A DNA stretch of 64,000 nt from positions 992,001-1,056,000 of the forward strand of contig NZ_QGGZ01000001.1 in NCBI RefSeq assembly GCF_003148825.1. Direction: 5' to 3'. Numbering within the stretch: position 1 is the first letter of the stretch; every line of letters starts with the position of its first letter. Positions 1 to 8,831 of the stretch are shown one piece after another. The stretch comes from Streptomyces sp. CG 926. Its GTDB lineage: Bacteria > Actinomycetota > Actinomycetes > Streptomycetales > Streptomycetaceae. The translations under genes and the position numbers were made by a program. Below the pieces are notes generated by a model. The model was not told the DNA's origin, did not search any database, and saw only the letters and a list, made by a program, of their open reading frames with translations.

Positions 1-761
1 CGGTCGGGGCCGAGCAACTCCTGCATGGGGAGCCACCGCTTGCGGTAGACGTCCTCGCCCCTGGTGGGCAGGTACATGAAGAGGTAGTTGCGCAGCAGGT
101 CGCTCTGGCTGAGCCCCACTCCGGTGTTGTTGATGGACTCGAAGATGCGGTAGACGTTGTCGCCCTCGGCGGCGGTGATCGCGACGATCGAGAGGCATTC
201 GCCGAGGACGGACTCGACCGCGTCCACCCAGGGCTCCCCGCCGTTCTCCGTCCCCTCGGCCAGAGCGGCGACGAAGAAGCGGTAGGCGGCGCCCACGTTT
301 CCGGCGCCGCCGGCCTTCGGGAGGCTGTCCACGCAGGCGGTGTACGCCTCGCGGTCCGCCTGCGTCGGCAGCAGCCGGTATCCGTCGTGCCCGTCCTGGT
401 AGGAGTTGACCAGGATCAGGTCGTTGATGCGGGCGGCCTTCTTCGCCGAGCCCCGGCCGCGGTGGTGGTCCCGCAGCGCGGTGAAGGCGAGCATCAGGGT
501 GGTCATGCGCTGCTGCCCGTCGACGACGAGCCAACGCCGCATCCCGCCCGCGGCGACGCGCTCGGGCGCCAGCACCACCGATCCGAGGAAGTGGCCTGAT
601 CCGGAGCGGCCTTCCTGTCGGTCCTCGACCAGCTCCTGCACGTCGTCCCACAACTGCCGCAGTTCGTCGCGCTGCCAGCTGTAAGTGCGCTGGTAGAGCG
701 GTACCTGGAACTGCTGCTCCCCCTGAACCAGCTTGCTGAACGTCGTCTCCTGAGCGTGCAC
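1..761 (-). CDS. DUF262 (GmrSD-like) protein, C-terminus outside the window
   Basis: Reverse-strand reading gives a DUF262 N-terminal domain, the ParB-like fold of GmrSD-type modification-dependent restriction enzymes. The opening 'FQVPLYQRTYSW' and the signature 'DGQQRMTTL' (about residues 80-90) are visible, as is 'IFESINNTGVGLSQSDLLRNYL' split over later residues, which is typical of the family. In GmrS this domain hydrolyses NTP, and a DUF1524 HNH nuclease domain often follows; that part would lie beyond base 1. The GTG start is chosen because GGGGAGAGG sits about 6 bases upstream; an in-frame ATG at 800 lacks such a site. It is divergent from a RelE/UvrD fusion gene about 100 bases away, which suggests a shared control region and joint action in phage defence. 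Family assignment is firm; function is inferred. Confidence 0.85.
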   Translation of the reverse strand, partial: MHAQETTFSKLVQGEQQFQVPLYQRTYSWQRDELRQLWDDVQELVEDRQEGRSGSGHFLGSVVLAPERVAAGGMRRWLVVDGQQRMTTLMLAFTALRDHHRGRGSAKKAARINDLILVNSYQDGHDGYRLLPTQADREAYTACVDSLPKAGGAGNVGAAYRFFVAALAEGTENGGEPWVDAVESVLGECLSIVAITAAEGDNVYRIFESINNTGVGLSQSDLLRNYLFMYLPTRGEDVYRKRWLPMQELLGPD

Positions 762-863
762 GCCCGTCCTCTCCCCAAACCCTCGGTACCGACGAGCCAT
801 TGTCGCCCCGTGCCGTACGGTGATCAGTCGAAACGTCGACACGCGTACGACCCGGGGGCACAG

Positions 864-3014
864 ATGGCGACGCTGGGAATCCACAAGGACTTCCTCCTGG
901 AGTTCGCCCGGCTGGAGAAGACGGTCCAGAAGCGGGTCCACGAGGTCTTCGACAAGTTCCGCGAGCACCGCCATGCCGGGCTCCACCTGGAGAAGTTGGA
1001 GAACCCCCGCGACCCGCGGATCCGCACCATCCGCGTCAACAAGTTCATGCGCGGGGTCGTTCTCGCTCCGGAGTCCGGCGACAGCTTCCTCCTCCTGAAG
1101 GTCATGGCGCACGACGACGCCATCGCGTGGGCGCTGAGCCACCGGGCGACGGTGAACTCGGCGACCCAGGGCATCGAACTGCGCGACGACATCGCCCTGG
1201 AGCGCGCCGCCGCCGATGTGCGCCACGCCTCGCCGGTGGCGGAGGCGCGGCTCTTCGCCGAGGTCGCCGACAAGGAGCTCACCCGCCTCGGCATCGACCC
1301 CGATCTGCTGCCCCTGGTACGGAACCTCAGTACCGAGGCCCACCTCGACGCCCTCCGCAAGATCCTTCCGGAGCAGCAGTACGACGTACTCGCCGGGCTG
1401 GCCGCGGGGCTGAGCCCGGAGGACGTCTGGCGCGAGTCCGTGGCCGCTCAGGCCGAACGCGCCGCCACCGCGGCCCGGCAGGCACCCGCCGGGGACGAAC
1501 TCGCCGCCGCGATGGCCCGCTCGCAGGGCCGGATCGCCGTGCTCTCCGGGCCCGAGGAGTTGCTGGAGGTCCTGTCCCGGCCGTTCGACGCCTGGCGGGT
1601 GTTCCTGCACCCCAGCCAGCGGCGCATCGCCTACCACCCCTCCTACAGCGGGCCGGCCCGGGTGACCGGCGGCCCCGGCACCGGCAAGACCGTGGTGGCC
1701 CTGCACCGCGCGCTCCATCTGGCGCGGCAGCTGCCCGAGGACGCGCCCGACGGATCGGTGCTGCTCACCACCTACACCAGGAACCTCGCCGCCGACCTGC
1801 GCCACGGACTCGAACTGCTCATCCCGGACGAGGCGCTGCGCGCGAAGATCCGCGTCGTCAACGTCGACGCCCTCGCGAATCAGCTCGTACGCGAGGACCG
1901 GGGCGGGCCGCTGACCATTCTGACCGGCCAGAAGGACATCAACTCCCGCTGGAACGCCCTCGCCCGCAGGCTCGGTCTCGACTACGGCGACGTCTTCCTC
2001 GACCAGGAGTGGCGGCAGGTGATCCTGGCCCAGGACCTGCGCTCCCCCGAGGCCTACCTCAAGGCGTCCCGCAGCGGTCGGGGAACGGCGCTGAGCCCGC
2101 TGCGGCGGGCCCAGGTCTGGCGTGCCGTCGAGGCGTTCACGCGGGAACTGCGCCAGGCCGACGAGTGGACCTTCCTCCAGGTGTGCGCGGAGGCCACCAG
2201 GCTGCTGGAGCCGCGTACCGACCGCCCGTTCCGCCATGTGGTGATCGACGAGGCGCAGGATCTCCATCCGGCGCAGTGGCGTCTGCTGCGGGCATCGGTC
2301 GCGCCCGGTCCGGACGACCTGTTCATCGCCGGTGACACGCACCAGCGCATCTACGGGAACAAGGTGTCGCTGCGCGGCCTCGGCGTGAACGTGACCGGCA
2401 GGTCCCATCGGCTGCGCATCAACTACCGCACCACGCACGAGATCCTGCGGTGGTCGACGTCCCTGCTCGACCGGGAGAACCCGGACGACATGGACGGCGG
2501 GACCGAGTCGCTGGCGGGCTACCGATCCGTACTGAACGGCGCGCACCCCGAACTGCGGGCGGCGGGCACCAAGGCCGAGGAGATCGCGGAACTCACGAAG
2601 CACATCGCCGCGTGGACGGCCGACGGTGTGGAAGCGGGCGACATCGGGGTGGCCGTCCGCTACCTGCAGCTGGGCAAGGAGATCGCGCACGCGCTGGAAC
2701 AGGCCGATCTGCCCGTCAAGCTCCTCGGTGGCACGCAGGTTGCGGGCGACGGCATCAGCATCGGGACCATGCACCGGATGAAGGGCCTGGAGTTCCGCTG
2801 CGTCGCCGTCGCCGGTGTGAGCGACGGCGTCGTCCCGCTGACTTCCGCCCTGACACCCGTCGAGGTGGACGCTCAGCAACACCAGGAGGACCGACTGGGC
2901 GAGTTGAGCCTCCTGTTCGTCGCCTGCACCCGGGCGCGCGAGACCTTGCGGGTCTCCTGGAGCGGGGAGCCCAGCCCGTTCCTCGCCGCGTGGCAGGGGC
3001 AGGGGCAGGAGTAG
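864..3014 (+). CDS. RelE-like domain fused to UvrD-family helicase (copy 1)
   Basis: The 716-residue protein has two parts. Residues 1 to about 110 resemble the RelE/YafQ/HigB toxin fold (the 'RGVVLAP' strand region), and the rest is a UvrD/Rep superfamily 1 helicase. Walker A is 'GGPGTGKT' (Lys about 275), the DEAQ box is 'VVIDEAQDLHP' (Asp about 462), motif V is 'GTMHRMKGLEF' and motif VI is 'LLFVACTRAR'. It should hydrolyse ATP on single-stranded DNA; whether the RelE-like part cleaves RNA cannot be told. The ATG at 864 is preferred to an upstream in-frame ATG at 756 because GGGGG precedes it and the homology starts there. It diverges from the DUF262 gene and has a clear paralogue on the other strand at 4.4-6.5 kb. 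Defence-island helicase is the likeliest role. Confidence 0.85.
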   Translation: MATLGIHKDFLLEFARLEKTVQKRVHEVFDKFREHRHAGLHLEKLENPRDPRIRTIRVNKFMRGVVLAPESGDSFLLLKVMAHDDAIAWALSHRATVNSATQGIELRDDIALERAAADVRHASPVAEARLFAEVADKELTRLGIDPDLLPLVRNLSTEAHLDALRKILPEQQYDVLAGLAAGLSPEDVWRESVAAQAERAATAARQAPAGDELAAAMARSQGRIAVLSGPEELLEVLSRPFDAWRVFLHPSQRRIAYHPSYSGPARVTGGPGTGKTVVALHRALHLARQLPEDAPDGSVLLTTYTRNLAADLRHGLELLIPDEALRAKIRVVNVDALANQLVREDRGGPLTILTGQKDINSRWNALARRLGLDYGDVFLDQEWRQVILAQDLRSPEAYLKASRSGRGTALSPLRRAQVWRAVEAFTRELRQADEWTFLQVCAEATRLLEPRTDRPFRHVVIDEAQDLHPAQWRLLRASVAPGPDDLFIAGDTHQRIYGNKVSLRGLGVNVTGRSHRLRINYRTTHEILRWSTSLLDRENPDDMDGGTESLAGYRSVLNGAHPELRAAGTKAEEIAELTKHIAAWTADGVEAGDIGVAVRYLQLGKEIAHALEQADLPVKLLGGTQVAGDGISIGTMHRMKGLEFRCVAVAGVSDGVVPLTSALTPVEVDAQQHQEDRLGELSLLFVACTRARETLRVSWSGEPSPFLAAWQGQGQE

Positions 3015-3047
3015 GGCACACGCACACGCACAGAGGGGTACATCACG

Positions 3048-3605
3048 ATGTCGGACACCGCCGACCGGTGGTTAGCAGCTCACGCCCGGACCCTGGACAC
3101 CCTGGACCCGGGCGCCCCCTACGCGGACCTCGAACCGCTGCGCGGGGTGCTCCGGGACGTGAAGATCGTGGGGCTGGGTGAATCCACCCACGGCACCCGG
3201 GAGTTCTTCCGGCTCAAGCACCGCGTCCTGGAGTTCCTGGTACGGGACATGGGATGCACCGTGCTCGCCATGGAAGCCGGCGAGTCGGCGGCCCGCGCGG
3301 TGGACGCGTACGTGTGCCACGGCGTCGGGGATCCGACCCGGCTCGTCGCCCGGCTGGGCTTCTGGACGTGGCGCACCGAGGAGATGCTCGACATCGTCGA
3401 GTGGATGCGCACCCACAACCTCGGCGTGCCCGCCGACCGGCGCGTGCGATTCGTGGGCATCGATCCGCAGCTGAGCGCCGACTCGGTCGCGGCGCTCGGC
3501 TCGTACCTGGGGCAGGTCGCGCCGGAGCGGGCCGCGGACATGGCGGAGCTGGAGGTCCTCGCGCGGGCCCGGCCCGGCACCGGCCCCGACCCGGAGCAGA
3601 CTCGT
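3048..3605 (+). pseudogene. Truncated erythromycin-esterase family gene
   Basis: The first roughly 180 residues match the erythromycin esterase (Ere/succinoglycan) family: 'GLGESTHGTREFF' carries the conserved Glu and His, and 'EAGESAARAVDAYV' follows. Family members are about 400 residues long. Here the similarity stops close to 3600, where base composition changes abruptly (AT-richer), and the open frame then runs to 3728 through sequence belonging to the antisense of another gene. The catalytic C-terminal half is therefore missing and the protein is probably inactive. Codon 9 is TTA (3072-3074), a bldA-dependent codon in Streptomyces. It lies 33 bases after the helicase gene and could be co-transcribed with it. 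The truncation point coincides with the end of the coiled-coil gene's own sequence, as in a deletion junction. Confidence 0.7.
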
Positions 3606-4323
3606 ACTGCACCGACAGATTTACTTCGTAGAGCTTGTATACCGCCGGAGCCGTCTCCCCCGCCAAGGATGCCTCCTTCAGGGCCCGCGCCACCCTTTCG
3701 AGGTCCGTTCCGCGGAGGCCATCCGTAACCTCCGGCCACACGGTCTCCGCGAGGTGATCGCAGAGTTCCATCAAGAAGCGGCCCGCCCGAACGGCACGGT
3801 CGGAGATCGCTTCCTCCCTCGCCTCACGCTGATGGTCAGCAAGATGAACCTTGCGTTCGTCCTCACTGTCCCATGAGCCATCGTCGTAGATTTCGTTCCG
3901 TATGCCGGCGGCCCGATCCATCGCCGCCTGAAGCTCCTGGTCGAGTGCCACTTGAGGCAGTGTGGGATGCGACGCCTTGACGTCCTTCAGGCGGCTGATG
4001 AGTGTGTCTACGGACGCGGCGGGGAGAGAACTTCCGTCCCGAACCGCTGTCAGCAGCGCCACTGTATCGACGGCCCGCCGAACCTGTTCGCTATCGACCA
4101 GACCCCATAGCTCGTAGGCGCACCGTTCGACGGCTGGATAGTTGTGATCGGCGATCTCTCCGTCGAGTTCCCCTGAGAGGTTAAGGAGCGCCTCGCACAC
4201 GCTCTCGACCTCTTCCATGGCGCATTCGATCTCTTCGTCGACCTTCTCCATGACTCGCAGCGCCTCTTGGGCCTCCGCGACCTCACGTTCCAACCGGGCC
4301 ACGCGGTCCGCGAGCTCGCCCAT
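3214..4323 (-). CDS. Coiled-coil protein of unknown function with chimeric C-terminus
   Basis: The ATG-started product opens with a heptad-rich segment ('VARLEREVAEAQEALRVMEK') and continues with acidic helical sequence to about residue 240. I recognise no family. From about residue 241 (near base 3600) the frame reads through the antisense strand of the truncated esterase gene. It becomes a low-complexity Arg/Pro/Ala tail of about 130 residues, which is a shadow and not evolved protein. The native part is therefore roughly 3600-4323. It starts 66 bases after the second RelE/UvrD gene on the same strand, so it is the last gene of the kinase-AIPR-helicase operon. Whether its original C-terminus was lost at the junction is unknown. 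Confidence 0.6.
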   Translation of the reverse strand: MGELADRVARLEREVAEAQEALRVMEKVDEEIECAMEEVESVCEALLNLSGELDGEIADHNYPAVERCAYELWGLVDSEQVRRAVDTVALLTAVRDGSSLPAASVDTLISRLKDVKASHPTLPQVALDQELQAAMDRAAGIRNEIYDDGSWDSEDERKVHLADHQREAREEAISDRAVRAGRFLMELCDHLAETVWPEVTDGLRGTDLERVARALKEASLAGETAPAVYKLYEVNLSVQYESAPGRGRCRAGPARGPPAPPCPRPAPARPAPGTSRAPRPSRRSAADRCPRIARAGRRARRGCGCASTRRCRASPRCATSRSPAGRRAGSDPRRRGTRTRPPRGPPTRRLPWRARCIPCPVPGTPGRGA

Positions 4324-4389
4324 CTTTTCTCCTCAATGTTGTCGTGCACACCACGTGTGACTGTCTATGGGGCCGGTCCAGGACGTCCC

Positions 4390-6519
4390 TCACATCTCGG
4401 CCGCAAGCAGGAAGGGGCTGGGCTCCCCCGCCCAGGACACATACAGGCCGTCGCGCGCCCGGGTGCAGGCGACGAAGAGCAGGCATCGTTCGGCGAGGAG
4501 GTCGGCCTCGTGCTGGAGGCGGTCGACCTCCTCGGGCGTCACCGCCTTGGGGTAGGGGAGGGCGCCGTCGTGGACGCCAACCACTGCCACGCAGCGGTAC
4601 TCCAGGCCTTTGAACGCGTGCATGGTGCCCACGTTCACCGCGGCGGGCACCGCGGGGCGGTCGGCCCGCAGCCGCTGCGCAGGGATACCTGCGGCGGTCA
4701 GTCGCTCGGCCGCCCGGTCGCAGGTGCGGTTGAAGCGGGTACTCACACCGATGTCCTCAGGGGCGACGCCCTCGTCCAGCCACCCCTTGACTCGTCCGAC
4801 GAGTGCGTCCAGTTCGTCTTCCACAGAGGTGGCGGCGTGTGTCTCGGGGCCGCTCCCGTGGAGGACGGACCGGTAGCCGAGCAGGGTTTCGTTGCGAGCG
4901 TCGTCCGCCAGCTCGGCGAAGGGCCGGCCGGTCAGGAGGGCCGTGGACCAGCTCAGGATCTCGTGGGTGGAGCGGTAGTTCTTCCGCATCTTCGTCGACC
5001 GGCCCGCGACCTTGATCCCGACAGCCTTCAGGGAAACCTTGCTGTCGTAGATCCGCTGATGCGGGTCGCCGGCGATGAACAGATCGTCGGGGCGGGCCGG
5101 TGCGGCGGCGCGCAGGAGCCGCCACTGGGCAGGATGCAGGTCCTGGGCCTCGTCGACGACGACGTGACGGTAGCGCGGCCCGGACTGCTCCAACAGCTCT
5201 GCGGCCTCGGCACAGGTCCCGAGGTAGGTCCGCAGGCCGTCGGCGGCGAGCCGGCCTGTGAACTCTTCCACGCCCCGCCACAGCGGAGGCCGGGCGGAAG
5301 GGGGCAGTGCACTGCCGCGTCCTCTCCGCTCGGCGGCTTCGTACTGCTCGTACGTGCGGAGGTTCTGGGCGAGCACGACGTGCCTGTACTCCTGGGCCAG
5401 GAACTGCGGGCTGCCGGTGAAGCCGGCGGCCTGGGCCGCCTGCTGCCAGCGGCTCGCTTCCTCGTCGGCGCGCAACGGCCTGCGGGAGGTGGACACCACG
5501 CGCCCGGCGAACGCGTCGACGGTCAGAACGTCCACCCGGTCCCGGAGCGTCTCGTCGTCGACCAGGTCGGCGAGTCCGGAACGCAGTGCCGCCACCAGGG
5601 CGTTGGTGTAGGTGGTGAGCAGGATGCGGTCGCCGTCGCGGAGGTGGCCGAGCAGGTGCCGTACGCGGTGGAGGGCGACTACCGTCTTCCCCGTCCCAGG
5701 GCCCCCGGTCACCTGGGCCGGACCCGAGTAAGAGGGCCGGTAGGCCACCTTGTGCTGGGAGGGGTGCAGGAAGACCCGCCACGCGTCGAAGGGCTTGTCG
5801 AGGATCTCGCGGAGCTCCTCGGAGCCGGTGACCAGCGCGATGCGGGTACGGGTGTGGCGGATGGCGGTCTCGTAGTCGGCCGGGTTCACAGGCTCACTGT
5901 CGGCAGCGGCCAGGTTGACGGCCACCACGTCCCGCCACACGTCCTCCACCGTGAATCCGGCGGCAAGGTACTCCAGGACCTCGCGTTGGTCCTGGGGGAA
6001 GAAGGGCGCGAACGCCTCCAACTGTTCAAGGGTGGTAAGGACCCGCGCCTGGCGCAGGGTGGTCTCATCGATACCCAGGGCGGCCAGGTCCCCGTCCGAG
6101 AACGCGGCAAAGAGGCGCTGCGCGGGTTCGGGCGCCACCCGCTCGTAGGCGGGGGTGAGTTCCTCCAGGACGGCGATGTCCCGGATCTCGACGGCCCGGG
6201 TGACTGTGTTGATGCTCGCTTTCTGCTTGACCGCCCAGGCGTTGGCCTTGTCGTGCGGCAGCACCCGCAACAGGACATACGTGTCCCCGCTGTCGGGCGC
6301 TAGCACGACGCCACGGGTGCCCCTGTCGATCCGGATGGTCCGGATGTGCCGGTCACGAGCCCCTTCGAGGGACTCCAGCTTCAAACCGGGGTCCTTGAAC
6401 AGCTGGTCCAGGGTGAGCCGTTCGAACTTCTCCCAGGCATCGAACACCCCCTGCCGGACGGTCCCCTGGAGTTTGGGGAGCTGCGCGCAGAAGGCGATGT
6501 CGAAGGCGAGGTGTGGCAT
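4390..6519 (-). CDS. RelE-like domain fused to UvrD-family helicase (copy 2)
   Basis: The 709-residue product is colinear with copy 1 throughout. A RelE-like N-terminus ('HIRTIRIDRGTRGVVLAPDS') precedes a superfamily 1 helicase with Walker A 'GGPGTGKT' (Lys about 278), 'VVVDEAQDLHPAQW', motif V 'GTMHAFKGLEYRC' and motif VI 'LLFVACTRAR'. The segment 'KPFDAWRVFLHPSQ' is nearly identical in both copies. A GAGGAGAA site lies upstream of the ATG. It sits 64 bases downstream of the AIPR gene and 66 upstream of the coiled-coil gene, so all are probably one transcript. By analogy with Gabija, where a UvrD-like GajB works with a nuclease, the helicase may act with the AIPR protein; this is inference. 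Its C-terminal coding region shares a 26-base exact inverted repeat with copy 1. Confidence 0.88.
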   Translation of the reverse strand: MPHLAFDIAFCAQLPKLQGTVRQGVFDAWEKFERLTLDQLFKDPGLKLESLEGARDRHIRTIRIDRGTRGVVLAPDSGDTYVLLRVLPHDKANAWAVKQKASINTVTRAVEIRDIAVLEELTPAYERVAPEPAQRLFAAFSDGDLAALGIDETTLRQARVLTTLEQLEAFAPFFPQDQREVLEYLAAGFTVEDVWRDVVAVNLAAADSEPVNPADYETAIRHTRTRIALVTGSEELREILDKPFDAWRVFLHPSQHKVAYRPSYSGPAQVTGGPGTGKTVVALHRVRHLLGHLRDGDRILLTTYTNALVAALRSGLADLVDDETLRDRVDVLTVDAFAGRVVSTSRRPLRADEEASRWQQAAQAAGFTGSPQFLAQEYRHVVLAQNLRTYEQYEAAERRGRGSALPPSARPPLWRGVEEFTGRLAADGLRTYLGTCAEAAELLEQSGPRYRHVVVDEAQDLHPAQWRLLRAAAPARPDDLFIAGDPHQRIYDSKVSLKAVGIKVAGRSTKMRKNYRSTHEILSWSTALLTGRPFAELADDARNETLLGYRSVLHGSGPETHAATSVEDELDALVGRVKGWLDEGVAPEDIGVSTRFNRTCDRAAERLTAAGIPAQRLRADRPAVPAAVNVGTMHAFKGLEYRCVAVVGVHDGALPYPKAVTPEEVDRLQHEADLLAERCLLFVACTRARDGLYVSWAGEPSPFLLAAEM

Positions 6520-6583
6520 GGTCGGTGGTTCTCCTCACCGGATGCGAGGGGGCGCAGGAGCGGCCAGTCTCGCCCCGCGTCTG

Positions 6584-8749
6584 TCAGTCGTCTTCGGAGC
6601 CCGGTACCGGCTCTTCGAGCCCGTTGAGGACTCGCCAGGCCAGGTCGGCGAGGGTCTCGCCGGTGGGAGCCACCCATCGGGCGGTGCCCTGGTTCGCCAC
6701 GGGCTGTTCCGCCCATTCCGCGAGCTTCCACATGTGGGTGATCAGTCCGGAGGGCGAGTACCGCTTGCCGTCGGCCGCCCAGAGGACGGGCTTGGTCCGG
6801 TGCTTCACCCAGGTCGCACGGGAGCGCTTCTCGTCCTGGGCGAGCCAGTCCCGGAGGGCCTCCGCCTCCATCGGGTAGGCGGTGGTCAGGGTGAGCGGGT
6901 CGCCCTCCTCCAGCACCCCCTGATCGATGAGCACGTGGACGGCGTTGGGGCGTCGGGGCTTGCGCTGCGCGGGGACGCGCCGGTACTTGTCCCGCACGAT
7001 CGGGTCCTGCGGGTCTGCGGCACCGACGAGTACCCGGCCGACGACCACTCGGCAGCGGGTGACGTCCGCGCACACGCCACGGATCTGCGATCGTTCGCCG
7101 TACAGGTCGTCGATGACGGCGGCGACGGCCGGAAGCAGCTCTTTGATCAGGTCCGGCACGCGTGCGAGGGCATCGGCCGACCATTCCAGCTGGGGATCCG
7201 GCTCGTCGATCGATTCGGTGTCCAGGCGCTGGAAGACCAGGTGGGCGAGCAGGTACACGCCGTTGTCGATAAGGGCGGCACCCCGTCCCTCGTAGCGCAG
7301 GCGCAGGGCATGCAGGGCACTGCGGACAGCGCGCAGGACCCGCACGCTGTTCCACAGGAGGTACACACCGGGCTGGGGCCGGAAGAGCACGTCGTAGATG
7401 CCCTGGGAGCCGCGTTCCCACAGTACGTCGAGGGTGGTGGACATACGGGCCGCGTACTGGCTGTCGGGGTGCGCGCAGGCCAGGGCGCACGCTGCCTCGA
7501 CCACCGAGCAACCGGTGGCCTCCGGCGGTTCCAGTTCACCGCGCCGGACGCTGTAGTCGAGTCCGAGTTCGGCCCGCATCTCTTCCAGGATGGCGGCCTG
7601 GACGGGGTCGAGCGTGATGAAGTCGCGTGCTTCCACCCTGTTCTGCCGGTTGGTGGCCTGGGTTGTCCGCTTGGCGAAGTCGACGGCCTTGCCCGTCACG
7701 ATGATCCGTACGGGAACCTGCGCGGATGCCGCCGCTTCGTCCGCGGCGATCGCGTCCGCCACGGACCGGACCGTCTGGGCACCGTTGACGACGCTGGCGT
7801 TGTGCAGCGTGAGCGTGAGCGGGGAGGCGTGGGGTGTCCGCATCGACGCGTACGTCTTCTCCACCGATTCACACAGGACGGTGATGCCGTTGTTGAAGTA
7901 CAGGAAGTGGGCCGGCTCCTCCGTGAGCGTCTCGATCAGCTCGTTGTTGATCGAGGTCCTGCCCAGCGGGTTGCGGATGTTGAGGTTGAAGAGGTTGGAA
8001 CCGTGCGCGGCCCACTCCGCGACCAGCTCCGCCGAGACGACCCCCTGGTAGGAATCGTAGGGGGTGTTGACCGCGAACCAGGGAAAGAGGACCGTGGTGA
8101 GCTCGACGGGCTTGGGAGCCAGGTCGTTGCGGACCGAGGCCCACACGTCGGGGGCCAGGATGATCTGGTGGTCCAGGAGTTCGCCGAACCGGTTGAACTC
8201 CTTCTCGCCGTTGATCAGCGCATGGCGGAATCCCTCGATGACCTCGTCCGTGCGCATGAGTACGACGACCTGCGTGACGGGTACGGGCCCCTTCGACATG
8301 ACGGCCTTCGCCTGCTCGGCCAGCTGGCGCCCCCGCGGGTTGAACGGCGCGAAGTCCTCATCGTCGATGAGCCGCAGACCCGCCAGCAGTTCGAGGACGG
8401 CCTCCCGCTCGCTCTTGGCCTTTCCGAACTGGCTCCACTTCGCCTGCACGAGGTAGATGTGCGGATCGGGGCCGTCCACCACGGCGATCGCGTCGATCCC
8501 TTGGTCGGCGATGCCGTCTATGACGGTGTCCGCGGCTTCCTGCGGGCTGAAGCCCGTGACCATGCGCACGGCCTGCGCCGTCAGCGCCCGCGACAGGAGG
8601 CGCGGCTCCCGTTCCTGAAGCGACTTGTCCTCCAGGTCGCCCACGTGCAGAAGGCCCCCGTCCACGTACACGCTCCGGAGTGCCTGCTCCACCTGACGTA
8701 CCTGGAGCGCAACGCTCTCGCTGACGCCTGCGGCCTTCTTCCCGCTCAT
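6584..8749 (-). CDS. AIPR-family (abortive phage infection) protein
   Basis: The 721-residue protein has an N-terminal restriction-endonuclease-like segment ('GIDAIAVVDGPDPHIYLVQAKW', split here as D..x(n)..QAK near residues 75-95) that fits a PD-(D/E)XK core. A central AIPR domain follows with 'NIRNPLGRTSINNELIETL', 'FLYFNNGITVLCE' and 'NASVVNGAQTV'. AIPR proteins were named from lactococcal abortive-infection systems. The start at 8749 has GGGAAGGG about 6 bases upstream; an ATG at 8800 lacks it. It lies 82 bases after the Ser/Thr kinase gene and 64 before the helicase gene, on the same strand. The C-terminal 250 residues I do not recognise. A nuclease role guided by the helicase is plausible but not shown by sequence. 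Confidence 0.85.
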   Translation of the reverse strand: MSGKKAAGVSESVALQVRQVEQALRSVYVDGGLLHVGDLEDKSLQEREPRLLSRALTAQAVRMVTGFSPQEAADTVIDGIADQGIDAIAVVDGPDPHIYLVQAKWSQFGKAKSEREAVLELLAGLRLIDDEDFAPFNPRGRQLAEQAKAVMSKGPVPVTQVVVLMRTDEVIEGFRHALINGEKEFNRFGELLDHQIILAPDVWASVRNDLAPKPVELTTVLFPWFAVNTPYDSYQGVVSAELVAEWAAHGSNLFNLNIRNPLGRTSINNELIETLTEEPAHFLYFNNGITVLCESVEKTYASMRTPHASPLTLTLHNASVVNGAQTVRSVADAIAADEAAASAQVPVRIIVTGKAVDFAKRTTQATNRQNRVEARDFITLDPVQAAILEEMRAELGLDYSVRRGELEPPEATGCSVVEAACALACAHPDSQYAARMSTTLDVLWERGSQGIYDVLFRPQPGVYLLWNSVRVLRAVRSALHALRLRYEGRGAALIDNGVYLLAHLVFQRLDTESIDEPDPQLEWSADALARVPDLIKELLPAVAAVIDDLYGERSQIRGVCADVTRCRVVVGRVLVGAADPQDPIVRDKYRRVPAQRKPRRPNAVHVLIDQGVLEEGDPLTLTTAYPMEAEALRDWLAQDEKRSRATWVKHRTKPVLWAADGKRYSPSGLITHMWKLAEWAEQPVANQGTARWVAPTGETLADLAWRVLNGLEEPVPGSEDD

Positions 8750-8831
8750 CGCATGCCCTTCCCTCAGCATCTGCCGCAGCCTGACGCGGCTGATGGCCAC
8801 TCTCCGTACGATCGTCCCTGTCTGGCCTGGA

